Origin: JBOHRN01 sp050732775
Lineage (GTDB): Bacteria > Gemmatimonadota > Gemmatimonadetes > Longimicrobiales > Longimicrobiaceae
DNA: 42,910 nt
Assembly (NCBI GenBank): GCA_050732775.1
Contig: JBOHRN010000059.1
Span: 1 to 42,910 of the forward strand
Direction: 5' to 3'
Position 1 is the first letter of the stretch, and every line of letters begins with the position of its first letter. Below, in pieces: positions 30,277 through 39,048 of this stretch. The position numbers were made by a program, and so were the translations under genes. The notes below the pieces were generated by a model, which did not search any database, was not told the DNA's origin, and worked only from the letters and a program-made list of their open reading frames with translations.

Positions 30277-31603
30277 CGTCATGACTCGAGGTTGGATCGT
30301 CACTTTGGGCGCGCCCAAAGTGACGCGCGGCCAGCTCCGCTAGGGGCACCTTTTCCTCCTCGCCGCTCTTCATCTTCCGCACCAGCGCCACCCCGGCAGC
30401 CCGCTCCTCGGGGCCGATCACCACCGCCAGGCGCGCCCCGGCCGAATCGGCGTTCTTGAACTGCTTGCCCGCACCCTGGTGGCGCAGGCCGTACTCCACC
30501 GACCAGCCCCGGTCGCGGAGCCGGTGAGCGAGCCGGAGCACCTCGCTCCGGTCGTCCGGGGTCACGGCCACCAGGTAGTAGTCGAGCGCTGGCTCCACCC
30601 CGGGCAAGAGCCCTCGCTCTACCAGTAGCTCCCGGAGAACCACGTCGCCCATGGCGAAGCCGGCCGCCGGGAGGTCGGGGCCGCCCACCGTGGAGAGGAG
30701 TCCGTCGTAGCGGCCGCCGCCCGCCACGGCGCGCAGTTCGCTGCGGGCGTCGAAGAGCTCGAATACTATCCCCGTGTAGTACGCCAGCCCCCGCACCACT
30801 GAAAGGTCGAAGCGGACGAAGTCGCGCAACCCCATCTCGCCCATCAATTCGAAAAAGGTGTCGACGCGCTCAAGAGCCCCGGCTATATCGTGGTTGTCTC
30901 CGTGGGCTTGGCGCACGGCTTCCAGCTCGCCGGCCGCGAACAGCTCCAGCACCCCTCCGGCGGCGCGCGCGTCCAGACCCGTCTCCGCGCTCAGGCGCGT
31001 CTCCAGCGACTCACGGCTCTCGCGCTCAACTTTGTCCACGACGCTGTACGCCCGAGCGAGCCGCTCCCCGGCCACGCCCGCTCTCAGTAGGAGGGCGGCG
31101 AGCAGCCGCCGGTCCGAGACGCGGAGGATCACGTCATCCGCACCCAGGCCGAAGGCACGCACCGTGTCGATGGCCGCCGCCACCAACTCGGCGTCGGCGC
31201 CCTCTCCCGGCTCGCCCACGATGTCCATGTTGAACTGGAAGTGCTCTCGCAGCCGCCCCCGCTGCTGCCGCTCGTAACGAAAAAGCTGGGGGATGGAGAA
31301 CCACTTGACCGGTTTCGGCATACCCCCGACGCGGGCGGCCACCATGCGGGCAAAAGTGGGCGTCATCTCGGGCCGAAGCGCGACCTCACGACCCCCTTTG
31401 TCTACGAAGTTGTAGAGCTGCTGGACGATTTCGCTACCCGACTTATGCGTGTACAACTCCAGCGGCTCCAGGGGAGGGCCGTCGTACTCTTGAAAGCCGT
31501 AACGGCGGGCGGTGTCGCGCCACACCTCCGTGAGGTGCGCGCGGACCGCCATGTCGTCGGGGTAAAAGTCGCGGAAGCCCGGTAACGACTGGAGGTTGGG
31601 CAC
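30242..31603 (-). CDS. hisS: Histidyl-tRNA synthetase
   Basis: 453 residues from a GTG at 31603; a TTG at 31618 overlapping the dnaJ stop (TTGA) would add 5. Class II core with LPGFRDFYPDD, REVALRPEMTPTFARMVA, KWFSIPQLFRYERQQRGRLREHFQFNMDIVG, and the His signature VVRGLAYYTGIVFE; AGGGRYDGLL follows, then an anticodon domain (GYLR-type fold). The family normally ends about where KVPLAELAARHF stands; here some 24 polar residues follow (GRAQSDDPTSSHDD...), encoded by a palindrome and by the start of proS. The stop lies 35 bases inside proS. Confidence 0.92.
   Translation of the reverse strand: MPNLQSLPGFRDFYPDDMAVRAHLTEVWRDTARRYGFQEYDGPPLEPLELYTHKSGSEIVQQLYNFVDKGGREVALRPEMTPTFARMVAARVGGMPKPVKWFSIPQLFRYERQQRGRLREHFQFNMDIVGEPGEGADAELVAAAIDTVRAFGLGADDVILRVSDRRLLAALLLRAGVAGERLARAYSVVDKVERESRESLETRLSAETGLDARAAGGVLELFAAGELEAVRQAHGDNHDIAGALERVDTFFELMGEMGLRDFVRFDLSVVRGLAYYTGIVFELFDARSELRAVAGGGRYDGLLSTVGGPDLPAAGFAMGDVVLRELLVERGLLPGVEPALDYYLVAVTPDDRSEVLRLAHRLRDRGWSVEYGLRHQGAGKQFKNADSAGARLAVVIGPEERAAGVALVRKMKSGEEEKVPLAELAARHFGRAQSDDPTSSHDDGERKDTHPAR
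30298..30325. repeat. Perfect 28-bp palindrome at the hisS/proS junction
   Basis: The two 14-base arms (CGTCACTTTGGGCG and CGCCCAAAGTGACG) are exact reverse complements with no spacer. In RNA it can form a 12-pair stem with a CGCG loop. It lies 15 to 21 bases before the two possible proS start codons and inside the extended hisS 3' end. A protein-binding site, an mRNA hairpin that tunes proS translation, or a small mobile palindrome are all possible. Confidence 0.8.
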
Positions 31604-31614
31604 GGAGGGTCCGG

Positions 31615-32751
31615 TCAAACCGCGAACGCTTCCTTGACCTTCTTCCAAAAACCTCCACCCCGGTCCCTTTGCGGCGGCTCGCCCTCGTGTCCGGCCAGGT
31701 CGCGGAACAGGGCTTCCTGCTCGAGAGTCAAATCCACCGGCGTCCACACCCGCACGCGCACGTGCTGGTCGCCTTTAGTGCCCCCGCCCAACCGGGGGAG
31801 TCCCTTGCCATTCAGAGTAAGCACGTCGCCGCCCTGCACGCCGGCCGGAACTTCGAGCGCTTCGTCCCCGTACACCGTGGGTACCACCACCCGGGCACCG
31901 AGCGCGGCCTGGCTGAACGACACCGGCAAATCGTGAATCAGGTCGTCGCCGTCGCGCAGAAAGCGCGGGTCTTCCTCCACCTCGATGATCACCACGATAT
32001 CGCCCCGGGGTCCGCCCCGAGGACCGGCGTTACCCTGGCCGCGCAGCGTGAGGTAGTTATTGGAGCTCACCCCCGGCGGCACCGCCACCTCTACCGTGCG
32101 CTCCACCCGCTGGCGGCCGTCGCCCCGGCACTCGGGACACGGGCGCTCCACCCGCTGCCCCTCCCCGCGGCAAGCCGGACACTCCGAGGCGCTGATGATC
32201 TGACCGAACACGCTCTGGCGGACACGGCGCGTCTCGCCCGTACCGGCGCACGTCTCGCACACCACCGGACCCGTGCCACCGGCGGCCCCACTCCCCCGGC
32301 ACGCTTCGCACGGGTCCAGGAGCTTGACCTTGAGCTCCTTGCGCACCCCAGTGGCCACCTCGACCAGCGGGATGGAGAGCCGGAGCCGTAGCTCACTCCC
32401 CTTGCGGACGCGGCGTGCGCCGCGGCGGCGGCCGCCGCCGAAGAGCTCCTCGAAACCGCCCAGCCCGCCGAAGTCGCGCATGAAGATATTGATCGCCTCC
32501 TCGAAACCGAAGCCGGCCGGCCCGCCCCCGCCTTTAACTCCGGCGTGGCCAAAGCGGTCGTAGGCGTCCCGCTTACGCTCATCTCGCAACACCTCGTACG
32601 CCTCGGTGGCCTCCTTGAACTTCTCCTCGGCCTCCTGGTCGCCGTCGTTGCGGTCGGGGTGATAGAGGAGGGCGAGCTTCCGGTACGCCTTTTTGATAGC
32701 CCCGGCGTCGGCGCTTTTGCCCACACCGAGGATCTCGTAGTAGTCTCTCAT
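31615..32751 (-). CDS. dnaJ: Chaperone DnaJ
   Basis: 378 residues from the ATG at 32751. J domain at 1-70 with the HPD motif (LLYHPDRN), a G/F-rich linker (GGGGPAGFGF, GGLGGFEELFGGG), four zinc motifs CEACRGSG, CETCAGTG, CPACRGEG and CPECRGDG, then the C-terminal substrate domains. Stimulates DnaK ATPase; dnaK and grpE are not in the window. Seven bases after hrcA, so likely heat-shock controlled with it. Confidence 0.95.
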   Translation of the reverse strand: MRDYYEILGVGKSADAGAIKKAYRKLALLYHPDRNDGDQEAEEKFKEATEAYEVLRDERKRDAYDRFGHAGVKGGGGPAGFGFEEAINIFMRDFGGLGGFEELFGGGRRRGARRVRKGSELRLRLSIPLVEVATGVRKELKVKLLDPCEACRGSGAAGGTGPVVCETCAGTGETRRVRQSVFGQIISASECPACRGEGQRVERPCPECRGDGRQRVERTVEVAVPPGVSSNNYLTLRGQGNAGPRGGPRGDIVVIIEVEEDPRFLRDGDDLIHDLPVSFSQAALGARVVVPTVYGDEALEVPAGVQGGDVLTLNGKGLPRLGGGTKGDQHVRVRVWTPVDLTLEQEALFRDLAGHEGEPPQRDRGGGFWKKVKEAFAV

Positions 32752-32758
32752 CAACGGG

Positions 32759-33805
32759 TTATGACAGTATATCCGAAATGGACGCCGCCGTGCTCTCCAC
32801 GAACGCGATCACCCGGTCGTAAGGCATGCGGGTGGGGCCGATCACGCCGATCACGCCAGCCAACGAGCCGGTGCGGTAATCCGAGGTCACCACGGCCAGG
32901 TCGCGTAAGGCGGGATCGCCGTGTTCGCCACCGATGATGACACGCGCTTCCCGCAGTCCGGTGGGGGTGCCCAGGGCCGAGCGGAGCAGCTCCCGCCGCT
33001 CCAGCAGTTCGATCAGCGCCTTGAGCCGGTCCTCGCTGCTGAACTCCGGCTGGCCGGCCAGTACCGACGCCGTACCTAAGTGGAGCTCGTTTTCGACCGG
33101 GGCCGACCAGTCAAACCACTCGTCGGCCGAGTCCAGGAAGATGTTCAGAAGCTCCGCCGCCGGGGCGTCGTCCGGAGAGACCGAGTCCCTGAGCCGGGCG
33201 GGGATGGTGGCGCGGATCTCGTCCAGCGTCAGACCCGACAACCGCTCGTTGAGGATACGCCCCACCGCGGCGAGTGTCTCCGGGGGGATGGAGAGGGGTA
33301 GGTCTACGTAAACGGTGCGCACCAACCCCGCGCGCAGGGCCAGCACCAGCAGCACCTTGTGTTCGGCGAGGGGCAAAAACTCGATCCGTTCCAGCACCGC
33401 GCTCGTCAAGCGGGGCGCGATGGCTACGCCCAGCTCGCGAGTGAGCAGCCCCAGGACCTGGGCCGCGCGCCGCACCAGCTCCTCTACCGCCGACGCTTCA
33501 CCCCGCTCCAGCTCCCGGCGGAGCTGGCCCCGGTCGGTCGGGGCGAGCCGCGGCCGGCCGATCACGGCGTCCACGAAGAAGCGGTAGCCGAGATCGGTGG
33601 GCACCCGGCCGGCCGAGGTGTGGGGATGGTACAGGTACCCTTTCTCTTCCAGGTCGCTCATAGTGTTCCGCACCGTGGCGGGAGACACGCCGAGCTTGAA
33701 GCGGCGGGCCACGGTGCGACTCCCGGCGGGCTCGGCGGTGTCCACGTAGCTGCGGATCACGGCCTCGAGCACGTCGTGCTCGCGATCTGAAAGCGACTCT
33801 TGCAT
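32759..33805 (-). CDS. hrcA: Heat-inducible transcription repressor HrcA
   Basis: 348 residues from the ATG at 33805; upstream in-frame starts overlap hemW. N-terminal winged helix with LEAVIRSYVDTAEPAGSRTVARRFKLGVSPATVRNTMSDLEEKGYL, then HPHTSAGRVPTDLGYRFFVD, a GAF-like middle domain and the GVIGPTRMPYDRVIAFVE end. Represses heat-shock operons at CIRCE elements. No CIRCE (TTAGCACTC-N9-GAGTGCTAA) is visible ahead of hrcA, which lies 14 bases after hemW, so its own control is unclear. Confidence 0.94.
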   Translation of the reverse strand: MQESLSDREHDVLEAVIRSYVDTAEPAGSRTVARRFKLGVSPATVRNTMSDLEEKGYLYHPHTSAGRVPTDLGYRFFVDAVIGRPRLAPTDRGQLRRELERGEASAVEELVRRAAQVLGLLTRELGVAIAPRLTSAVLERIEFLPLAEHKVLLVLALRAGLVRTVYVDLPLSIPPETLAAVGRILNERLSGLTLDEIRATIPARLRDSVSPDDAPAAELLNIFLDSADEWFDWSAPVENELHLGTASVLAGQPEFSSEDRLKALIELLERRELLRSALGTPTGLREARVIIGGEHGDPALRDLAVVTSDYRTGSLAGVIGVIGPTRMPYDRVIAFVESTAASISDILS

Positions 33806-33819
33806 GGGTATTGATTTTC

Positions 33820-34974
33820 TCAAGCCACCGCCCGGGATGGCTCTTCCGCGGCGGCCCACTCAACCGCCAGCTGGTCCAGTAGCAGCCAGCCAGCCACGGT
33901 GAGCCGCAGCCGGCTGGCCGTTACTCCTGCCCACCCCGCTGCCTCCCACCGGCGCGCCAGCTCTCGGCGCGCGCGCCCAGCTCCGGCCAGGGCGACGCCT
34001 TCCTGGGTGCGGAACCCGAGCCACGCTTGCTCCAACGCCCTCTCGGCCGGGGCTAGCTCTTCGACTCCCTCCACGGGGAGCTGGCCGTCTTCTACCGCAC
34101 ACCTGTACGCGCGCCAATCCCGCAGGTTCCAGCGCCGTAGTGGTGGCTCGAACGAGTGCGCGGATGGCCCCACCCCCAGGTAAGCCGCCCCCGTCCAATA
34201 CGCGGCGTTGTGCCTGGAACGCTTTCCGGGCCGGGCGAAGTTGGAGACCTCGTAGTGCCCGAACCCCGCGGCGGTGAGTCTCTGGTGAGCGGTGCGGTAC
34301 TCCGAGGCGTATACCTCTTCGTCCGGCAGCACGTCTCTTTTCTCCAATACCCTGCGGCCGAGCGGAGCGCCCGGCTCGGCGCTGAGCCCGTACAGCGAGA
34401 CGTGCTCCGGTTCGAGAGCGAGCGCACTGTCCAGATCTACCTCCCAGTCGCGCCCCAGCCGTTCGGGAAGCCCGAAAATCAGGTCCACGTTCACACTCCC
34501 GAAGCCCGCCCCCCGAGCTGCCGCCACAGCACCGCGCGCGCCCTCCGGCCCGTGCAGCCGGCCCATCCACCGGAGCGCGGGAGGGTGAAAGCTTTGCACC
34601 CCCAGGGAGACCCGGTTGACCCCCGCCGCTCTCCAGTCATCGGCCAGGGCCCGGTCAAAGCTCTCGGGGTTGGCCTCGGCCGTCCACTCCACCCCATCCG
34701 GTTCCCAGGCAAAGAAACGCCGCAGCCGGCTCGCCAGCTCCTCTACCGCCCCCAAACCGAGCATGGAGGGGGTGCCGCCCCCCAGGTAAATGGTCTCCAG
34801 GGGGAGCGGTAGCTGCCAGCTCTTCGCCGCGCCCATGAGCGCCAGCTCTTTAGCCACTGAGTCCAGCCACGCGCGCACCTCCGCCCTCCGACCCGGCTGC
34901 ACCGCAAAGTCGCAGTAGTGGCAACGGCGCGCGCAGAACGGGACGTGCAGGTAGAGGGAGCGGGGTGTATTCAA
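33820..34974 (-). CDS. hemW: HemW, radical SAM haem chaperone
   Basis: 384 residues from a TTG at 34974, five bases after the dprA stop. Radical SAM cluster motif CARRCHYC near residue 13-20 and the SAM motif GGGTPS. HNAAYW (in RHNAAYWTGAAYLGVGPSAHSF) is the haem-binding HNxxYW motif that separates HemW from the coproporphyrinogen dehydrogenase HemN. C-terminal HemN_C-like domain to the end. It may insert or carry haem; its place near ccmABCD in the same gene run is of interest but not evidence of joint action. Confidence 0.88.
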   Translation of the reverse strand: MNTPRSLYLHVPFCARRCHYCDFAVQPGRRAEVRAWLDSVAKELALMGAAKSWQLPLPLETIYLGGGTPSMLGLGAVEELASRLRRFFAWEPDGVEWTAEANPESFDRALADDWRAAGVNRVSLGVQSFHPPALRWMGRLHGPEGARGAVAAARGAGFGSVNVDLIFGLPERLGRDWEVDLDSALALEPEHVSLYGLSAEPGAPLGRRVLEKRDVLPDEEVYASEYRTAHQRLTAAGFGHYEVSNFARPGKRSRHNAAYWTGAAYLGVGPSAHSFEPPLRRWNLRDWRAYRCAVEDGQLPVEGVEELAPAERALEQAWLGFRTQEGVALAGAGRARRELARRWEAAGWAGVTASRLRLTVAGWLLLDQLAVEWAAAEEPSRAVA

Positions 34975-34979
34975 GGGGG

Positions 34980-36113
34980 TCAGCCCCCGCGCTTGCGGTA
35001 CAGTTTGCCCGGCAGCGCCTCCGCGTGCCCCTCCAGCTCCAGCGACAAGAGCAGGGCCAGCACCGCGCGAGGGGCGAGCCCGCTGTCGGCCGCTAGTTCG
35101 TCCACGTGGCGCGGCTCCCGGGCCAAGGCAGCGTAGAGGCGCGCCTCCTCCGCGGGCAACTTCGGAGCCGGGGGAGGGTGGATGGCCGGCGGCGGCGGCC
35201 CCCGCTCCGGGGCGGGCCCGGGAACCGTCCCCAACTCGTCCAGGATGTCCTCCACCGCAGTTACCACGCACGCCCCGTCCTTGATGAGCTGGTTGGTACC
35301 CTCGCTCGCCTCCGCAGCGATCGGCCCGGGCACGGCGAAGACCTCCTTGCCCTGGGAGAGGGCGTAGTTGACGGTGTGCTGGGCCCCGCTCCGGCGCGCC
35401 ATCTCCACTACCAGCACCCCCTCGCCCAGGGAGGCGATGAGCCGGTTTCTGCGTGGAAAGTTACCCGCCAGCGGACCCATGCCGGGCATCAGCTCCGAGA
35501 TCAGGAGCCCTTCCCGGCGCACCCGCTCGAACAGCTGCCGGTTCGCCTCCGGGTACACCCGGTCTACGCCGTGGCCCAACACCCCCACCGTGGCCCCACC
35601 CGCGTCGAGCGCGGCTTGCTGCGCGACGGCGTCGATTCCGCGGGCCATCCCGCTCACGATGGCGTACCCGGCGCGGGCCAACCCACCCGCGAGCTGCCGG
35701 GCCGTCTCGCGCCCGTAAGAGGTGGGCTTGCGGGTGCCCACCACGGCGAAGCTGCGGGCGGCTAACAGACCAGGATCTCCCACCGCGAAAAGGAGGTAGG
35801 GGGGGTCGGGGAGACGCAAGAAGGACTCAGGGTAGAGGGCGTCGTCCACGGTGAGCCCGACCGCCCCCATCCGTTCCAGGGCCACTAGGGCTCCCTTTGC
35901 CGATTCACCCACCTCTTTGCCGCGCGCCCGGCCGATGCGGGCCACCAGCCCCGGCCCCACCATGCCGACCTCGAGCAGGTCGTGGTCCGAGGCGGCCAGT
36001 ACCCGCTCGGCCGAGCCGAAGTGGTCGATCAGCCGGGTAGCCCGCACCGGCCCCACTCCGGGCGCCAGTCCCAGCCGGATGAGCGGCTCCAACGCGCGCG
36101 GTTTCAGGGGCAC
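34980..36113 (-). CDS. dprA: DNA processing protein DprA (Smf)
   Basis: 377 residues from a GTG at 36113, ten bases inside the obg end. N-terminal helix-hairpin-helix-like part (LGLAPGVGPVRATRLIDHFGSAERVL), Rossmann core with VVGTRKPTSYGRETAR, VSGMARGIDAVAQQAAL, LGHGVDRVYPEANRQLF, FPRRNRLIASLGEGVLVVEM and SGAQHTVNYALSQGKEVFAVPGPI, then a proline-rich linker and a winged helix (about 315-377). Loads RecA on incoming single-stranded DNA during transformation. No other competence gene is in the window. Confidence 0.93.
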   Translation of the reverse strand: MPLKPRALEPLIRLGLAPGVGPVRATRLIDHFGSAERVLAASDHDLLEVGMVGPGLVARIGRARGKEVGESAKGALVALERMGAVGLTVDDALYPESFLRLPDPPYLLFAVGDPGLLAARSFAVVGTRKPTSYGRETARQLAGGLARAGYAIVSGMARGIDAVAQQAALDAGGATVGVLGHGVDRVYPEANRQLFERVRREGLLISELMPGMGPLAGNFPRRNRLIASLGEGVLVVEMARRSGAQHTVNYALSQGKEVFAVPGPIAAEASEGTNQLIKDGACVVTAVEDILDELGTVPGPAPERGPPPPAIHPPPAPKLPAEEARLYAALAREPRHVDELAADSGLAPRAVLALLLSLELEGHAEALPGKLYRKRGG

Positions 36114-37051
36114 GGGTCGGTCGCTTCTCCCAACGCCCCCAGCAGCTCTCGCAGCCCGCCGCGGGTCACGGCCGAGACGGCAAACACGCCCCACGCCCCC
36201 GCGGTGACGATCGGGGGCGGCCGCCACTCGGGCGGCACCAGGTCGCGCTTGGAGATCACCAGGCAGTGTGGTTTACGGGCCAGCTCCGGGGAGTAGCCAT
36301 ACAGTTCGGCGCGGAGCCGGTCGTAACTCTCCTGGGGTCCCGGGTCGTCAGCGGGTACCAGGAAGCAGAGCGTCCGGGTGCGCTCCAGGTGCCGCAGGAA
36401 GCGGAGCCCCAACCCTTTACCCTGGTGTGCTCCCTCGATCACGCCGGGGATATCCGCGATCACGAACGAGCGTCCCGGCCCTGGCTCGGCCACCCCCAAG
36501 TTGGGGGTCAGGGTGGTAAAGGGGTAGTCGGCCACTTTTGGGGTGGCGGCCGAGAGCGCCGCCAGGAGGGTCGATTTGCCCGCGTTGGGCTCTCCCACCA
36601 GCCCCACGTCGGCGATCAGCTTGAGCTCCAGCTCCACCGACCGGGCCTGGTTGGTGGCGGTGGCAAAGCGGGCGTTCCCCCGCCCCCCGCGCCCTCCGCA
36701 GGCCACCGTGAGCCGCTCTTCCGGCTCTACCAGTTCGCCCAACACTTCGCCGCTAGCCGCGTCCTTGACCACCGTCCCGGGCGGCACCCGCAGCACCAGA
36801 TCGTCGCCGCTCCTCCCGGTCCGGTCCGAACCCGCACCGTGCCGCCCGCGCCCAGCCCGGTACAGCCGCCGGTAGCGGAAGTCGAGCAGGGTGTAAAGCT
36901 GCGGGTCGGCCTCGAGGATCACGTCTCCACCCTTGCCCCCGTCGCCCCCGTCGGGCCCCCCCCGGGGCACGCGCGCCTCGCGCCGGAAAGAGACCACGCC
37001 GTCTCCACCCTTGCCGGCTTCCAGGTCGATGGTAACGTGGTCGATAAACAC
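36104..37051 (-). CDS. obgE: GTPase Obg (CgtA), short form
   Basis: 315 residues, GTG start. Glycine-rich Obg fold at 1-125 (GKGGDGVVSFRREARVPRGGPDGGDGGKGGDV, DLVLRVPPGTVV, GGRGGRGNARFATATNQ), then the G domain with G1 GEPNAGKST, G3 DIPGVIEGAHQGKGLG, G4 SKRD and G5 SAVTRGG. No C-terminal OCT domain. Compared with B. subtilis Obg a stretch of about 12-13 residues between FATATNQ and ELELKLIADVG is missing; it normally carries a PGxPGE-like loop. Ribosome assembly and stress role by family. Upstream of dprA in one run. Confidence 0.94.
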   Translation of the reverse strand: MFIDHVTIDLEAGKGGDGVVSFRREARVPRGGPDGGDGGKGGDVILEADPQLYTLLDFRYRRLYRAGRGRHGAGSDRTGRSGDDLVLRVPPGTVVKDAASGEVLGELVEPEERLTVACGGRGGRGNARFATATNQARSVELELKLIADVGLVGEPNAGKSTLLAALSAATPKVADYPFTTLTPNLGVAEPGPGRSFVIADIPGVIEGAHQGKGLGLRFLRHLERTRTLCFLVPADDPGPQESYDRLRAELYGYSPELARKPHCLVISKRDLVPPEWRPPPIVTAGAWGVFAVSAVTRGGLRELLGALGEATDPCP

Positions 37052-37094
37052 TCAGCCGGAGGGTTAAGGGTGAGGTCGCGGCGAAGGGCGGGGG

Positions 37095-38111
37095 TCACCG
37101 CCGCGAAGACGGTGGTTTACGCAGACGGACGGCGGAGCGGAGATAACCCACGGGCTCGCCGAGAGTGTTGCTGAGCTCGGGAAAGGCGTGCGTATCCAAC
37201 CGGCCCAAGTCGGTCTCCGAGATCAGGTCGAGTTGGCTCAGGACGCCGAGTACCGCTGGCCCCAGCGCGCGGCGGCCGCCGTCCTCGATCTTGAGGGCCA
37301 CCCCCAATTCGGCGCCGGGCACCCCCACCGCGTACACCCCTTCGGCGCCCAGCTTGGCGAAGAGCCGTCCCCCGGCCACCCGCATCAGGTCGGTACATAG
37401 CCGTCCGGTACCCGCCACCATGCTGGGGTGGGCGATCATCGCCTCCACCACGGCGCCCGCTCCACCCTCCCCCCTGCGCGCCGCGGCGGCCAGGGCTGCG
37501 TAGCCACGGGCCATCCGGCTCACGCTGAGCGCGAAGCTCGGTACCCCGCACCCGTCGGTCCCCAGCTGGATCTCCTCCGGCTGACACCCGGTCCACCTTC
37601 CGACCTCTCGTAAGAGCCGCGTCTGCACCGGGTGCTCGGGCAAGTTGTACCCCGCCGTATCCCAGCCGTGGACCCGCGCCAGGGCTATCATGCCCGCGTG
37701 CTTGCCGGAGCAGTTGTTGTGGAGCCGCCCCGGCTCCAACCCCTGTTCGGCCAAGAAGTCGCGGGCGGGGCGGTAAAAGGGGGGGTGGGGGCCGCAGGCC
37801 AGCTCCTCGGCCACGGCGCCCACTTTGCAGAGGATTTGCTCGACCGCTCGCACGTGCTCCGGCTCGCCCGAGTGGGATCCGCAGCAGAGGGCCAGCTCCT
37901 GCTCGCTGAGTCCGAACCTCTCTACCGCTCCGTCGTCCACCAAGGGGAGGGCCTGAAACGGCTTGGCCGCGGAACGGAAGAAGGCCACCAGCTCCGGGTT
38001 GCCCGAGGAGGCGCGCAGCCGCCCGGCCGCGTCGACCACCGCCGCGTGCACCCGGTGGCGCGACTCCACCATCCGGCCCCGCACCACTTCCACCACGCTG
38101 GCCGCCGTCAT
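37095..38111 (-). CDS. L-asparaginase II-like (ReAV type)
   Basis: 338 residues. Belongs to the asparaginase family of Rhizobium etli AnsA (PF06089), unrelated in fold to E. coli AnsB. Seen: FFRSAAKPFQALPLV with the Ser-x-x-Lys pair, LCCGSHSGEPEHV with vicinal Cys, LHNNCSGKHAGMIALA and GTDGCGVPSFALS, which hold the active site and zinc-type ligands. Hydrolyses asparagine to aspartate and ammonia if the family activity holds. No signal peptide, so cytoplasmic. A 43-base gap separates it from obg. Confidence 0.88.
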   Translation of the reverse strand: MTAASVVEVVRGRMVESRHRVHAAVVDAAGRLRASSGNPELVAFFRSAAKPFQALPLVDDGAVERFGLSEQELALCCGSHSGEPEHVRAVEQILCKVGAVAEELACGPHPPFYRPARDFLAEQGLEPGRLHNNCSGKHAGMIALARVHGWDTAGYNLPEHPVQTRLLREVGRWTGCQPEEIQLGTDGCGVPSFALSVSRMARGYAALAAAARRGEGGAGAVVEAMIAHPSMVAGTGRLCTDLMRVAGGRLFAKLGAEGVYAVGVPGAELGVALKIEDGGRRALGPAVLGVLSQLDLISETDLGRLDTHAFPELSNTLGEPVGYLRSAVRLRKPPSSRR

Positions 38112-38169
38112 CTTCCCGCCAAAACCGTTGTCATGGGGCGCAAAGGTAGTACCCGGGGGCGGTTGCCGG

Positions 38170-39018
38170 CTACCACGGTAGCTCCACCCCGCCTAGGTTA
38201 CGGAGCACCAGCCCGCTCCCGATCACCAGGAAGAGAAAGGCGAAGATGGCGGCCAGCAGCCGGGGCGGCAGCCGCTGGTTGAGGGCCGTGCCCCAGCGCA
38301 CCGACAAGATCGAGCCGGCAAACATCGCCACCCCGGCGGCCACATGCACGTACCCCACACTCCAGGGCGGCATGCCCGCGGCACTGTTACCGGCCACCAT
38401 GTAGGAGAGGGTGCCAGCCGTGGCCGTGATGGCGATGATACCCATCGAGGTGGCCGCCACCCGCCGCACCCCCACCCGGACCACGTACAGCAGGAGGGGG
38501 ATGGAAACTATCCCCCCGCCCACCCCCAGGAGGGCCGAGAAGAGGCCCACCGACATCCCGGTGGGCACGGTGACCGAAGGGGATAGCCGGAGCCCGGTGG
38601 AGCGCGACCGCTTCCTCCTGCGGCGTACCGCGAGCCGGAGCCCGGAGAAGATGAGCAGGGCTCCGAAGGCGCTCTTGAGCACCTCTTCGGGTAGCAGAAG
38701 GGCCAGCCGCGCCCCAGCCACGGCCGCGAACACCGACGCGGCGCCGATGCCCCACACCGCGGGCCACACCACCAGCCCGGCGCGGTGAAACACCGCCACC
38801 CCCCGGAGCGAGGTGGGCACGATCACGAACAAGCTGGTGGCGTGCGCGGCCGCGGCTACCAGGCCGGGCGGAACCACCACCCCGAAAATCTCCGGGTGGC
38901 CGTAGAAAAAGTAGAGGAAGGGGACGATCAAAACCCCGCCGCCGATGCCCACCAGTCCGGACACCACCCCTACCACCAACCCCACACAGAAGACCGCTAG
39001 TAGGGCGAAGGGCTCCAT
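38170..39018 (-). CDS. TSUP family (TauE/SafE) membrane exporter
   Basis: 282 residues, eight or so membrane helices. Twin glycine-rich helices GLVGIGGGVLIVPFL and SALLGVGGGIVSIPLLLYV show the duplicated TSUP unit. Members move sulfite, sulfonates or other organic anions, usually outward; the substrate here is unknown and no sulfur gene is adjacent. Stop codon lies in a small GCTACC/GGTAGC inverted repeat at 38168-38181. Confidence 0.88.
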   Translation of the reverse strand: MEPFALLAVFCVGLVVGVVSGLVGIGGGVLIVPFLYFFYGHPEIFGVVVPPGLVAAAAHATSLFVIVPTSLRGVAVFHRAGLVVWPAVWGIGAASVFAAVAGARLALLLPEEVLKSAFGALLIFSGLRLAVRRRRKRSRSTGLRLSPSVTVPTGMSVGLFSALLGVGGGIVSIPLLLYVVRVGVRRVAATSMGIIAITATAGTLSYMVAGNSAAGMPPWSVGYVHVAAGVAMFAGSILSVRWGTALNQRLPPRLLAAIFAFLFLVIGSGLVLRNLGGVELPW

Positions 39019-39048
39019 CGGCGGGTGGCTAGTTGCCGCCCGGTCCGG

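Noticed and set aside
33806..33819. CIRCE element in front of hrcA
   Set aside because: The gap is 14 bases and no TTAGCACTC-N9-GAGTGCTAA match is visible there or in the hemW end.
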